Below are positions 26,909-36,570 of a DNA stretch of 64,000 nt, piece by piece. Each line of letters starts with the position of its first letter. Positions within the stretch are counted from its first letter, which is position 1. Source of the stretch: Methylobacter sp. (GTDB taxonomy: Bacteria > Pseudomonadota > Gammaproteobacteria > Methylococcales > Methylomonadaceae); NCBI GenBank assembly GCA_030679035.1, contig JAUXTH010000050.1, positions 1 through 64,000 on the forward strand, in the 5' to 3' direction. The notes beneath the pieces were generated by a model. That model had not been told where the DNA came from. It saw nothing but the letters and a program-made list of their open reading frames with translations, and did not search any database. Both the position numbers and the translations under genes were made by a program.

Positions 26909-27967
26909 CTAGCATGCCGCTACGGCAACTTGGTTTTTACTTTCGCGCTTGCGGACATACATGGCTGCGTCGGCATGGTGTAACAATGCTTCAGCCGTAT
27001 CGCCGTGCTGTGGATAGGTGGCAATGCCGATACTGATATCGGTAGTGACCGTGTCGCCCCGGTAACTAAAACTGGATGCGACCAAGGTTTCTTTGATGCG
27101 TTTTGCCACCAATTCTGCGCCTTCTGCGGCGGTGCCCGGCAGTAACACGGTGAATTCGTCGCCGCCGTAACGAGCTGCAGTGTCGCAGCCTCTTAAACAG
27201 TGCCGGAAGTTGTCGGCGATGGATTTCAACAGCAGGTTGCCGGCTTCGTGACCGTATTGGTCGTTGACGATTTTTAAGTTGTCGCAATCCCCCAGCAGAA
27301 CGCTGAAAGTGTGTTCCCCACGCCGGGCTTGTTGCAGCTGTTTTTCCAAGAGATCCATGAATGCCCGGCGGTTGTTCAGATGGGTTAATTCATCGGTTTG
27401 CGCGACGGTTTTGATGCGGCTGAAGGCGTGGTATATGTCGTTAGACAACATGGTGGTGATGTAGCCCACCAGCAGCATAGGAAACAGCCAAGTCAGCAGG
27501 ACGCTGCTTTGGCTTAGGGACAAGACCTCGTCGCCGGGTGCGCCGTAGTAGCCCAAATACACATAACAAGCGCCGATTAACAACACTTCCAATAATGTGG
27601 TGAGCTTGCCCAAAGCCAGCGCGCTGGTGATGATGGGTAGAAAATACAGGTTAAGCAACAGGCTGTCTTGGCGTCCGGTGTGCCAAACCGACCAGGTGAT
27701 CAACAAGATCATGACCCAAGTTTCTAAAGCCAGTTTCCAAACGTTGGCCTGGGCAAAAAAATTGGCGTAATGGAATAACATGACGAAGGCGGCGAAAGCG
27801 CAGAGGCCGCCGAGTAACAAGTTTTTAACGTCATCCTCGATATGGCCTACCACCAGATAAAACATCATCAATACCAGCAGCAACCATTCTATTTCCGCAA
27901 CGGTGCGGGAAAAACCGCTCAGTGCGTCGGGTTCTTGATTGAGGCGAAAAAAAGGTTCCTTGGTCAT
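26909..27967 (-). CDS. membrane diguanylate cyclase (GGDEF)
   Basis: 352 residues: an N-terminal membrane module of about six helices (residues ~25-190; IEWLLLVLMMFYLVVG, WVMILLITWSVW and others), then a GGDEF domain with DELTHLNNRRAF, GDCDNLKIVND and the intact active site RYGGDEF. It should make cyclic di-GMP in response to a membrane signal. No EAL domain. It is convergent with bioD, 10 nt apart. Confidence 0.93.
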   Translation of the reverse strand: MTKEPFFRLNQEPDALSGFSRTVAEIEWLLLVLMMFYLVVGHIEDDVKNLLLGGLCAFAAFVMLFHYANFFAQANVWKLALETWVMILLITWSVWHTGRQDSLLLNLYFLPIITSALALGKLTTLLEVLLIGACYVYLGYYGAPGDEVLSLSQSSVLLTWLFPMLLVGYITTMLSNDIYHAFSRIKTVAQTDELTHLNNRRAFMDLLEKQLQQARRGEHTFSVLLGDCDNLKIVNDQYGHEAGNLLLKSIADNFRHCLRGCDTAARYGGDEFTVLLPGTAAEGAELVAKRIKETLVASSFSYRGDTVTTDISIGIATYPQHGDTAEALLHHADAAMYVRKRESKNQVAVAAC

Positions 27968-28194
27968 GGTGAATATTCCCGGTCGATAGTGTTGGGCAGC
28001 GAACTTAAAAGCATCAGGTTATTTATCGACATCTTAACACAATAATTTAGCCTGATTCCTTTATGCAGCCCACCTTATGATGTCTTTATGAGCGGCTAGC
28101 TAAAAATAAAACATGACAAAGTCTTTGAGAAAGCTCTATTATTTTCATTTTTCCAGCTTGATTTTCCGTTTAACGTACGGCACAAGGTTAATGC
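27968..28194. other. divergent intergenic region
   Basis: Carries promoters for the diguanylate cyclase and the lipoprotein gene; no specific operator was recognised. Confidence 0.35.
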
Positions 28195-30045
28195 ATGTCG
28201 ATTCGCCCTATTTCATCAGTAAAATTCATTTTAGTCGCCGGCGCGCTGCTGTCCGGATGTACCACGACCCGGCAAATTGTGGTTGATCATCCATCGATCC
28301 AGGCCAGCCAGTTTCAACCTTTGCAGGGCTTTCAGGCCATTGATGGCGACGACTATTATGTGCGCTTGATTTCGGAATTCGATTTTAAAGGGGACAACGT
28401 TTTAAAAAGCGGTTGTACCAATATGACGCCGTCTTATGAGAAAGGCGATTTATCGGCAGCACTTATTTACAGTGTGCGTAACGAGGCGCTTAAACTCAGT
28501 CGTGAAGCCACTGGTTTTTTGTATCAGGCGACCACTGGCAAGTGTAATTTTACCTTCGATGCTAAAAAGCTTTATCTGACCCCGTGGATACGCCTGGATT
28601 CGGGTAGGGAAACGATGGTCGATTATAACTTTTACACGAATGCCAATAGCGATGTGGATGTGTCTAGTCTGGTCGGTGATGTGAATGCGGCCAGTAATTT
28701 GCTCGCGTTAACGGGCGTCGGCATGGGGGTTGCGATCATGGGGCAAGTTGCCGGGCAATGGGTCAAGAATAATCAGCAAGCGGCGGTGCCGACGCCTGCG
28801 GCTCATCAATCGGCCAAGCATAGTTCGGAGTCGCATTCGTTACCTGTGGCGACCAGTTATTCAGGCAAGACCGGAACGCTGAATCAGACGGTATTTAAAG
28901 TTTTTGACGTGGCGGAAGGCGGCTTCAATCTGTTGGGTTCAGACACCAAACAGTTGGGTGAATTAAAAATTTATCCGGAAATTCTGCCTTCTTTGTTGTT
29001 AAAGATGACCGCTGACGGCATCCCCGACGCGCGCGATTTGTCGTTCGAGGAAATAGGCTATTCGCCGATAAAATCGGCGGCTGGGGAAATCAATCTTCAG
29101 CAATTGATTGAGCAATCGAAACATCCGGCAAAACCGAATTTAAAGCCTGACTGGAGCAATTACCAGGAGGTAGAGGGCAATTGCCGCAAATTGAAGCTGG
29201 TGATGAAGGATTTGGGTTTTAATAAATTTGACCGCAATGCGGTGATTTATTATTTCCTGGCGAAAAACGGCGATTGGAATAATTACAATATCAGTCGGCA
29301 AAAAGCGCAGAGCGAAGAAATGCGCCCCAAAGTCATAGAAGGTTATCGCAGCAAGAATTTTGCGAACTGTCTGGCAGCGGACGACTATGCGGTTATGAAA
29401 TCGATGGGCTTGCCGGTTAATACTCCGTCCGATTGGGACCAGGTGGGCGAGGCGAGCCAGAAAAAAGAGCAGTTGTTTACGCCGCTTAAGTCGATTGAGC
29501 GGCAGCTGGTTGCGGTTTTGAAAAATCCAAATAAGGTAGAAATGGAGCAGCAGTTGTTCCCTTTGCTAAATACCGCAAAAAATGGCGACGGCAGCGTGTT
29601 GCTGCAAAATCACTTGGGAGATTTTGGCTTGGAATTGTTGCTGAATCCTCCGGTGGTGCCGGCTCCTGTCCCTGCGCCTACTGATGCATCATCTGCCCCG
29701 GTTACCCCCGCGACACTTGTTGCGACCGTTATTCCCGGCGAGGGGGTTGTTGTCAGCGCCCGGCAATTGGCGCAAGTCTTTTCAGGGCTGTCGATAAATG
29801 AGTTGAGCTGTGCGCGACCGGTTCCTGACAGCTTGGGAAAATCCGCAGGTATTTTATTGTTCACCACTAAAGAAGGCGGCTCGCGCGTCAAGGGGGGGGC
29901 GATGGAGTTTGAGTTTTTCGGCGGCAAGATTACGCGTATTGCTTTTCAGCTGTCCACCCACCGGGATTTCGAGCAGGATCTGTTGGATCGGCCGGAAATT
30001 GGTGGTTGTCGCATCGACCCTGCTTTTTTGGCAAAGCTGCACTAA
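28195..30045 (+). CDS. uncharacterised lipoprotein
   Basis: 616 residues. Signal peptide with lipobox LLSGC (Cys22), so probably lipid-anchored. The N-terminal half has beta-rich stretches (DGDDYYVRLISEFDFKG) and cysteines. A small-residue hydrophobic stretch occurs around residues 165-185 (ASNLLALTGVGMGVAIMG). A central helical part contains NWNNYNISRQKAQSEEM, and a Pro/Ala linker (PVVPAPVPAPTDASSAP) leads to a C-terminal domain ending near GGCRIDPAF. No family was recognised. It stands alone between divergent and unrelated genes. Confidence 0.85.
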   Translation: MSIRPISSVKFILVAGALLSGCTTTRQIVVDHPSIQASQFQPLQGFQAIDGDDYYVRLISEFDFKGDNVLKSGCTNMTPSYEKGDLSAALIYSVRNEALKLSREATGFLYQATTGKCNFTFDAKKLYLTPWIRLDSGRETMVDYNFYTNANSDVDVSSLVGDVNAASNLLALTGVGMGVAIMGQVAGQWVKNNQQAAVPTPAAHQSAKHSSESHSLPVATSYSGKTGTLNQTVFKVFDVAEGGFNLLGSDTKQLGELKIYPEILPSLLLKMTADGIPDARDLSFEEIGYSPIKSAAGEINLQQLIEQSKHPAKPNLKPDWSNYQEVEGNCRKLKLVMKDLGFNKFDRNAVIYYFLAKNGDWNNYNISRQKAQSEEMRPKVIEGYRSKNFANCLAADDYAVMKSMGLPVNTPSDWDQVGEASQKKEQLFTPLKSIERQLVAVLKNPNKVEMEQQLFPLLNTAKNGDGSVLLQNHLGDFGLELLLNPPVVPAPVPAPTDASSAPVTPATLVATVIPGEGVVVSARQLAQVFSGLSINELSCARPVPDSLGKSAGILLFTTKEGGSRVKGGAMEFEFFGGKITRIAFQLSTHRDFEQDLLDRPEIGGCRIDPAFLAKLH

Positions 30046-30218
30046 CGGTGGATTTGTTCCGATGCAGCTTTCTCGTCATGAAAAATAACAAAAATGATTT
30101 TCGGTAAGTCGGAAATAAATTTAGTTTATTTGAGGAAATTAAAGTAGATTTGCAGATAGATATAATCCATAATGTTTGTGCGGTAAATATCAATAATAAA
30201 ATTATCAGGAGAAATGTT

Positions 30219-30617
30219 ATGGCTTTAATTACTTGGACAGCTGCTCAGTTCGGCACAAATGTTGGCTTTGCAGATCAGGAACATCAAATTCTGTTTGGTA
30301 AGCTTAATAAACTGTATGATTTAGCAATAGGGGGCGCAGCGCGCTCTGACATAGGTGCGCAACTAGATGATTTGATTGCCTATGTTGTTGATCATTTTGC
30401 TCATGAAGAAAGAGAGATGCTGGCAAAAGGTTATGCAGGCTACGCTCGCCACAAGGAAGAGCATGAAGCTTTGATAGGCATTTGCGCGGGTCTGCAAGCG
30501 AAGTTCCATGCGGGCGAGGCTGAAGTGGACGAAGGCGTGGGTCAATTGGTTAAGGGTTGGCTAGATAGCCACATCCCTAACTTTGATATGGCTTATGCCG
30601 ATGCATTAAACAGCTGA
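30219..30617 (+). CDS. bacteriohemerythrin
   Basis: 132 residues from the ATG at 30219 preceded by AGGAG; earlier in-frame codons lack a ribosome site. The ligand pattern is typical: His in QEHQILFGKLN, HFAHEEREM, HKEEHEAL and HIPNFDMAYAD, giving a diiron O2-carrier fold. In methanotrophs such proteins have been proposed to deliver O2 to particulate methane monooxygenase; here the neighbour is a terminal oxidase operon. Confidence 0.95.
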   Translation: MALITWTAAQFGTNVGFADQEHQILFGKLNKLYDLAIGGAARSDIGAQLDDLIAYVVDHFAHEEREMLAKGYAGYARHKEEHEALIGICAGLQAKFHAGEAEVDEGVGQLVKGWLDSHIPNFDMAYADALNS

Positions 30618-30640
30618 TCGGGCTTCAGCGTTAGAAGACA

Positions 30641-30680
30641 AAAGGCTTGTGAGCTACATTGATTCACAAGCCTTTTTTTT
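30641..30680 (+). terminator. intrinsic terminator of hemerythrin gene
   Basis: Perfect stem AAAGGCTTGTGA / TCACAAGCCTTT with an 11-nt loop, followed by a run of Ts. Confidence 0.93.
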
Positions 30681-30860
30681 ATGCCAAATAAAATCAAGGA
30701 AAGGAGCTCTGGTATAGAATGCCCTCATGGGTTAGAATTGAAAAGATCATTTGTGATAATTATTACGTAAAAGGAATAGGGCTGGCCTTGGCATGCCCTG
30801 ACATTACGAAAAGATATAACGCATACAAGAGTTTATAACTACTAACGAGGAGGCTGCTCC

Positions 30861-32015
30861 GTGAAGAAAACAAAGCAACTGTTCGCAGGTCTGATCTTAA
30901 TGGCTTTTGGCCTAGGGACAGCACAGGCGGAATATACGCTCAATTTGATGAAAGGGGTTACAAAGGTCAGTAATGACATTTATGACCTACACATGCTAAT
31001 TCTATGGGTGTGTATATTCATAGGTATTGGTGTGTTCGGGACTATGTTCTACTCGATTTACCATCATCGTAAATCAAGAGGACATAAAGCGGCGCAGTTT
31101 CATGAAAATACCACGGTTGAAATCATTTGGACGATCATCCCAACCTTGATTTTGATTGGCATGGCTATTCCAGCCACAAAAGCCATGATGGAATTGGATG
31201 ATGTGCAGGAATCCGAAATGTCCATTAAGGTAACTGGGCATCAGTGGAAATGGGAATATGAATATCTTGATAATGGAATTCATTTTTTCAGCAGCTTGGA
31301 TGAAGCCAGTAATAAAGTGCGTCAGGTCGGTTCAGGTTTAGATCCGAGATCGGTTCCTAATTACTTACTGAATGTCGATAAGCCTTTAGTTATTCCAACT
31401 AAAAAGAAAATTCGTTTTGTATTTACCTCGGCAGACGTCATCCATTCATGGTGGGTGCCGGATTTGGGCTGGAAAAAAGACACTAATCCTGGTTTTATTA
31501 ATGAATCATGGACTTCTGTAGACGAGCCGGGAACTTATCGCGGTCAATGTACCGAACTTTGCGGTAAGGATCATGGCTTTATGCCGATTGTTGTGATTGC
31601 AATGAACGAGCCTGACTACAATGCTTGGGTGGAAAAACAAAAAGCGGCTGTAGCGGCTGAAGCTGGTTCGGCAAGCAAGCAGTGGGCTACTGAAGAGCTG
31701 GTTGCTAAAGGTAAATCAGTTTATGAGACCAACTGTTCATCTTGTCATATGGCGGATGGCGCCGGCTTGGCGGGTACATTTCCTGCTATCAAGGCAAGTA
31801 AAGTGGTAACCGGCGATATTAACGCACAAGTTAAGCTAATGTTGGACGGAAAAGGCATGATGCCTGCGTTCGGAAAAATGTTAAGCCCAGTTGATTTCGC
31901 GGCAGTCGTAACATATACCCGTAATGGTTTGGGTAACTCAGTGGGTGATTCTATTCAACCTTCAGCTATCCAGACTCTGCAATCGGCAACACCGGCGGCA
32001 GGTAAAAATGAATAA
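30861..32015 (+). CDS. coxB: cytochrome c oxidase subunit II with fused cytochrome c
   Basis: 384 residues, GTG start preceded by GAGGAGG. Signal peptide, two membrane helices, then the CuA domain with CTELCGKDHGFM (Cys230 and Cys234). A C-terminal cytochrome c domain has CSSCH (292-296) and a Met ligand in GMMPAF. It accepts electrons from cytochrome c for the aa3 oxidase. First gene of the cox operon. Confidence 0.97.
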   Translation: MKKTKQLFAGLILMAFGLGTAQAEYTLNLMKGVTKVSNDIYDLHMLILWVCIFIGIGVFGTMFYSIYHHRKSRGHKAAQFHENTTVEIIWTIIPTLILIGMAIPATKAMMELDDVQESEMSIKVTGHQWKWEYEYLDNGIHFFSSLDEASNKVRQVGSGLDPRSVPNYLLNVDKPLVIPTKKKIRFVFTSADVIHSWWVPDLGWKKDTNPGFINESWTSVDEPGTYRGQCTELCGKDHGFMPIVVIAMNEPDYNAWVEKQKAAVAAEAGSASKQWATEELVAKGKSVYETNCSSCHMADGAGLAGTFPAIKASKVVTGDINAQVKLMLDGKGMMPAFGKMLSPVDFAAVVTYTRNGLGNSVGDSIQPSAIQTLQSATPAAGKNE

Positions 32016-32069
32016 GTCATTGCGTTCTTATCGATCTAATCTTTTTTATATATTCAAGAGGTATGAAAT

Positions 32070-33677
32070 ATGTCTGCTGTAGTCGCTGAACATGATGATC
32101 ATCACGATCATGGCCCTGCTAAGGGGCTCTTAAGATGGGTTATTACCACCAATCATAAAGATATCGGCACGTTATATTTGCTGTTTGCTCTGGCAATGTT
32201 TTTTGTCGGCGGCGCAATGGCAATGGTTATCCGTGCCGAATTATTTGAACCGGGTATGCAGTTTGTTAATCCCCAGTTCTTTAACTCAATGACCACCATG
32301 CACGCCTTGGTTATGGTATTCGGTGCAGTAATGCCTGCATTCGTCGGCTTGGCCAACTGGATGATTCCAATGATGATTGGCGCTCCGGATATGGCATTGC
32401 CGCGGATGAATAACATGAGTTTCTGGATGCTGGTTGCCGGTGTTTTATTGTTGGCCAGCACCTTGTTCATGGAAGGTGGCGCGCCTGCCAGTGGTTGGAC
32501 TTTGTATCCGCCATTAGTATTGCAAACCGGTAAGGCATTGCCTTTTGCGATTTTCTCGGTGCATTTGCTGGGTATCTCGTCAATCATGGGCGCTATTAAT
32601 ATCATTGCCACTATTTTCAATATGCGTGCCCCCGGCATGACCTTAATGAAAATGCCGATGTTTGTTTGGACTTGGTTGATTACTGCTTTCTTGTTAATCG
32701 CTATCATGCCTGTTTTTGCGGGTGCAGTGACCATGCTGTTAACAGACAAATTTTTTCACACCAGCTTTTTTGATGCTGCGGGTGGTGGTGATCCGGTTCT
32801 TTATCAACACATTTTTTGGTTCTTTGGGCATCCCGAAGTTTATGTAATGATTCTGCCTACTTTCGGCGTGGCTTCTACCATTATTCCAGTGTTTGCACGC
32901 AAACCGTTGTTTGGCTACAGCTCAATGGTTTATGCGACTGCTTCAATTGCATTTTTGTCATTTATCGTTTGGGCTCACCACATGTTTACGGTGGGTATGC
33001 CGATAGCTGGCGAGTTGTACTTCATGTATGCAACCATGTTAATTGCAATTCCTACCGGGGTTAAAGTTTTTAACTGGACTGCGACCATGTGGAAAGGTTC
33101 GATGACTTTCGAAACGCCTATGTTGTTTTCGATTGCTTTCGTCGTTTTGTTTACGATGGGTGGATTCACCGGTTTGATGATGTCTGTTGCACCCGTTGAT
33201 TTTCAGTATCACGATACTTACTTTATTGTTGCGCATTTCCATTACACATTGGTTCCAGCTTCTGTCTTTATATTGATGGCTGCCGGTTATTTTTGGCTGC
33301 CTAAATGGACCGGGCATATGTATGACGAAAGAATTGGCAGGTTGCATTTCTGGTTATCTGTAGTATCGGTCAACATCTTGTTTTTCCCTCAACATTTTCT
33401 GGGGCTTGCCGGTATGCCGCGCAGAATTCCAGATTATGCCGTTCAATTTGCGGATTGGAATATGATTTCCAGTATTGGCGGTTTTATATTCGGCGCCAGC
33501 CAACTGCTGTTCCTGTATATTGTTATAGATACGATAAAAGGTGGAACCGGCGAAAAAGTAACTGATGAAGTGTGGGAAGATGCTGCCAAGCATAGCTTGG
33601 AGTGGACTTTGCCATCACCACCGCCGTATCATTCTTTTACTACACCACCTACAGTGATACCTACTGAGCATATCTAG
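32070..33677 (+). CDS. coxA: cytochrome c oxidase subunit I
   Basis: 535 residues, 12 membrane helices. The active-site helix HPEVYVMILPTFG has the His-Tyr pair; WAHHMFTVGM and HDTYFIVAHFHYTL carry the CuB and heme ligands. An A-family heme-copper oxidase (glutamate in FGHPEVY). The N-terminal His-rich stretch HDDHHDHG is typical of proteobacterial CoxA. Confidence 0.98.
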   Translation: MSAVVAEHDDHHDHGPAKGLLRWVITTNHKDIGTLYLLFALAMFFVGGAMAMVIRAELFEPGMQFVNPQFFNSMTTMHALVMVFGAVMPAFVGLANWMIPMMIGAPDMALPRMNNMSFWMLVAGVLLLASTLFMEGGAPASGWTLYPPLVLQTGKALPFAIFSVHLLGISSIMGAINIIATIFNMRAPGMTLMKMPMFVWTWLITAFLLIAIMPVFAGAVTMLLTDKFFHTSFFDAAGGGDPVLYQHIFWFFGHPEVYVMILPTFGVASTIIPVFARKPLFGYSSMVYATASIAFLSFIVWAHHMFTVGMPIAGELYFMYATMLIAIPTGVKVFNWTATMWKGSMTFETPMLFSIAFVVLFTMGGFTGLMMSVAPVDFQYHDTYFIVAHFHYTLVPASVFILMAAGYFWLPKWTGHMYDERIGRLHFWLSVVSVNILFFPQHFLGLAGMPRRIPDYAVQFADWNMISSIGGFIFGASQLLFLYIVIDTIKGGTGEKVTDEVWEDAAKHSLEWTLPSPPPYHSFTTPPTVIPTEHI

Positions 33678-33738
33678 GGTGATGCATTTCAGGTTGCTTT
33701 AAAAAGCAACCTGCTTAGATAACGTATCAGGTGAAATA

Positions 33739-33837
33739 ATGAATACCAAACAAAAAAATATTTTGACAGCAGTGATTTTGATTTCAATTGCGGTCACCAT
33801 TTATGTTTTTGCAGTGATAAGAGCTGTTTCTCAATGA
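33739..33837 (+). CDS. cytochrome oxidase small assembly protein
   Basis: 32 residues with a single membrane helix ([21 protein letters not shown]), ATG at 33739. It overlaps the ctaG start by 4 nt (ATGA). Short one-helix proteins in exactly this place, between coxA and ctaG, are annotated as oxidase assembly factors. Confidence 0.85.
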   Translation: MNTKQKNILTAVILISIAVTIYVFAVIRAVSQ

Positions 33838-34376
33838 AGGAAGGCGTTACTCAAAAAAATGCCAAGTTAGTTCGGACATTGGTATTTGTTGTATTGGGAA
33901 TGTTTGGTTTTGGCTATGCTCTGGTTCCACTTTATGATGTTTTGTGTGAAGTAACCGGACTCAATGGAAAAGTCGAATCGTCTGCTGTTAAGGAAGTCAG
34001 CTACGAAGTTGATAAAAACAGGGAGATCACTGTAGAATTTATGACTGCGCTGAATGAGGCTACACCGATGGTGTTCCGTTCAGAAATAAATAAAATAAAG
34101 GTTCATCCGGGTGAATATGTAACGGTGAATTTTTATGCGGAAAATAAGACCGATAAAGTAATGGTTGCACGGGCAATTCCAAGTATTTCGCCCGGAGCGG
34201 TTGCTGAATTTTTTAAAAAAACAGAGTGTTTTTGTTTCTCAGAACAGACATTTAAAGCGCGAGAAGGCAGAACCATGCCAGTGCGTTTTGTTGTTAATCC
34301 TGAAATTCCTAAGGAATATAAAACAATCACACTTGCGTACACATTTTTTGATAATACTGAAACATCAGTGAAATGA
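33834..34376 (+). CDS. ctaG: cytochrome c oxidase assembly protein CtaG/Cox11
   Basis: 180 residues: one N-terminal helix ([19 protein letters not shown]), then a periplasmic domain with the copper-binding CFCF ([11 protein letters not shown]). It delivers copper to the CuB site of subunit I. Confidence 0.96.
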   Translation: MKEGVTQKNAKLVRTLVFVVLGMFGFGYALVPLYDVLCEVTGLNGKVESSAVKEVSYEVDKNREITVEFMTALNEATPMVFRSEINKIKVHPGEYVTVNFYAENKTDKVMVARAIPSISPGAVAEFFKKTECFCFSEQTFKAREGRTMPVRFVVNPEIPKEYKTITLAYTFFDNTETSVK

Positions 34377-34388
34377 GAGAGGAAGGTC

Positions 34389-35252
34389 ATGTCTACAAGT
34401 AACGAGTATTACATTCCGCATAAAGCTACCTGGCCGGTCATTGGCACTGCCGGATTGGTGATGATGCTGGCTGGATTTGCAAATTATTTAAATGGCGCAG
34501 CAGCCGGTTCGGCCTGGATGGCATTAGGGTTGACCGTTTTTATTGTTATGCTTGCCGGGTGGTTCACACTACAGGCCGGGGAAAGTGAATCAGGCATGTA
34601 CAGTACACAGGTAGGTATTTCCTATCGTATGGGCATGATGTGGTTTATCTTTTCAGAAATCATGTTTTTTGCTGTTTTCTTTGGTACGCTTTGGTATACA
34701 CGTAATTTATCGGTGCCTTGGTTAGGCGGTGAAGGTACAAGAGCGGCAACTAAAGAAATGTTGTGGCCTACCTTTGAAGCAGTCTGGCCGACCAACGGTC
34801 CAGGTAAAGTTGGTGGTGAATTTGAGCCTATGGGGGCATGGGGTTTGCCTTTTCTGAATACCTTGATTCTGTTGACCAGCGGCGTAACCTGCACTTGGGC
34901 GCATCATGGCTTGCTTGCCAAAAATCGTGACCAATTGATTAAAGGTTTGGCGGCTACTGTAGGCTTAGGCCTATTGTTCGTGTCTTTTCAGGCCTTCGAG
35001 TATCATGAAGCTTATACCGAAATGGGCTTAACTTTGGGTTCAGGTATTTACGGCTCTACTTTTTTCATGTTGACCGGCTTTCACGGTTTTCATGTCTGCA
35101 TAGGCGCTATTATCTTAAGCGTTGTGTTGTTCCGCAGTTGGAAAGGCCACTTCAAACCGGAAAATCATTTCGCATTTGAAGCCGCAGCATGGTACTGGCA
35201 TTTTGTTGACGTGGTATGGTTAGGATTGTTTGTCTTCGTTTATGTAATTTAA
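34389..35252 (+). CDS. coxC: cytochrome c oxidase subunit III
   Basis: 287 residues, seven membrane helices; family marks SEIMFFAVFFGTLWY, LTGFHGFHV and WYWHFVDVVWLGLF. An AGGAAGG precedes the ATG. Last gene of the first cox transcript. Confidence 0.97.
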   Translation: MSTSNEYYIPHKATWPVIGTAGLVMMLAGFANYLNGAAAGSAWMALGLTVFIVMLAGWFTLQAGESESGMYSTQVGISYRMGMMWFIFSEIMFFAVFFGTLWYTRNLSVPWLGGEGTRAATKEMLWPTFEAVWPTNGPGKVGGEFEPMGAWGLPFLNTLILLTSGVTCTWAHHGLLAKNRDQLIKGLAATVGLGLLFVSFQAFEYHEAYTEMGLTLGSGIYGSTFFMLTGFHGFHVCIGAIILSVVLFRSWKGHFKPENHFAFEAAAWYWHFVDVVWLGLFVFVYVI

Positions 35253-35270
35253 TCGAAACAGCCGTACCGA

Positions 35271-35308
35271 AAAAAGCGCTGTCTCACACAGACAGCGCTT
35301 TTTTTTTG
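35271..35308 (+). terminator. intrinsic terminator of coxBA-ctaG-coxC
   Basis: Stem AAAGCGCTGTCTC / GACAGCGCTTT followed by nine Ts. Confidence 0.93.
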
Positions 35309-35338
35309 TCGGGATGATTGAGATGGATTTGAAAAAAT

Positions 35339-35491
35339 GGAACACGGATGACACGGATGACACGGATGACACGGATTTTAATGGATAAGCACGGATAGAA
35401 GGGGTTTAAACGGATTTTTTAAAGCTGAAACAAAGCTTGTTATGCGTTTTTAATCAGTAATTATCCGTCTAATCAGTGTCATCCGTGTTCC
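35339..35491. repeat. ACACGGATG-type inverted repeat element, copy 1
   Basis: The left arm begins GGAACACGGATG and contains the 9-mer ACACGGATG about four times in tandem (35342-35376). The right arm (35471-35491) reads as the complement, ending GTCATCCGTGTTCC. The same family lies after ctaA-ftsY at 39181-39282. Confidence 0.85.
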
Positions 35492-35516
35492 GATTATAAA
35501 TAGTTATGAGTTGTTT

Positions 35517-35765
35517 TTATTTGACTGGGGCGGTTGGTGCTTGGTGCATTCGAGCTCCCAGCCCGTGAGGCGTGATCATACCGGTTGCTAAGGCGATAAA
35601 AATGAATATGAATAATACAATTGACAGGGTAATGCGAAAGGTCAGCGCTTTGACTGTTTTTCCGGATTGTTCCTGGGGCTTGTGTTTAATCAGATGAAAT
35701 AGCGCAGAACCCAGGCTGATAATGATCAGGATAAAGGCGATAATAACGATGCTTTTTATAATCAT
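35517..35765 (-). CDS. DUF2909 twin-transmembrane protein
   Basis: 82 residues with two membrane helices (IVIIAFILIIISLGSALF and LSIVLFIFIFIALATGMI) separated by KPQEQSGKT. This family is regularly found beside coxC/SURF1 genes, often on the opposite strand. Its role is presumed to be oxidase assembly. Confidence 0.82.
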   Translation of the reverse strand: MIIKSIVIIAFILIIISLGSALFHLIKHKPQEQSGKTVKALTFRITLSIVLFIFIFIALATGMITPHGLGARMHQAPTAPVK

Positions 35766-35859
35766 AAATAGTGATATGGTTGTCGGCTAAGGTTTTAGTA
35801 TTCTCGGTTATTTAGGTGCCGGTGCCAATAGGGTAAAGAAAAAAAGCAGATGTTAGTTT

Positions 35860-36570
35860 ATGAAGTTTAAAGTCATTCCAACTTTGGCTTATTTATGCCT
35901 GCTGACGGTGTTGCTTGCGTTGGGTATGTGGCAATTAGACCGCTCAGAACAGAAACGAGTGTTGCTCCAGTTGCAGGAACACGCGGGCGCAACGCAAATC
36001 CTGAAGTTGTCTGCGACTATTGAAGACAAAGCAGATGCGCTCAGATACAGGCAGGTCGAGGTTTCAGGGCGTTACGATGTGACGCACCAGTTCTTGATAG
36101 ACAATCAAATCAGTGGCGGCAAGGCTGGGTATTTTGTGTTGACTCCGTTGGTATTGACCGGAGAAGCCAAGGCTGTTCTGGTGAACAGAGGCTGGATTCC
36201 GCAAAACCCGGATCGGACAGTACTGCCTGATTTGCAGATTAACAACGCGGAAACAATTATTAGCGGACGGATTAATAATTTCCCCAGCGTTGGTATAAAA
36301 TTAGCAGGGGCGGAAATTCCAACAGCGGCTTGGCCATCGGTAGTGCAGGTGATTGACGGTGATGTTTTAGCTAAAAAGCTTGGCTATTCATTATTTCAAT
36401 TCCAGCTTGAGCTGGACAAAGAATTGCCTGGTGGATTTAAACGGGAGTGGCGCACATCAACTGTTATGCTGCCCGAACAACATACGGCCTATGCAATTCA
36501 GTGGTTTGCATTGGCATTGACACTAACGATACTGTTTATTTGGTATAGCTTTAAAAAGAATGATGCATAA
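35860..36570 (+). CDS. SURF1-family oxidase assembly protein
   Basis: 236 residues: N-terminal helix (TLAYLCLLTVLLALGMWQL), QVEVSGRYD, VLVNRGWIP, and a C-terminal helix (AIQWFALALTLTILFIWY). SURF1 helps to insert heme a into subunit I. It overlaps the next gene by 11 nt. Confidence 0.94.
   Translation: MKFKVIPTLAYLCLLTVLLALGMWQLDRSEQKRVLLQLQEHAGATQILKLSATIEDKADALRYRQVEVSGRYDVTHQFLIDNQISGGKAGYFVLTPLVLTGEAKAVLVNRGWIPQNPDRTVLPDLQINNAETIISGRINNFPSVGIKLAGAEIPTAAWPSVVQVIDGDVLAKKLGYSLFQFQLELDKELPGGFKREWRTSTVMLPEQHTAYAIQWFALALTLTILFIWYSFKKNDA

Noticed and set aside
35342-35376. Possible CRISPR-like tandem repeat
   Set aside because: The unit is only 9 bp with no spacers; it is a tandem expansion inside an inverted repeat.
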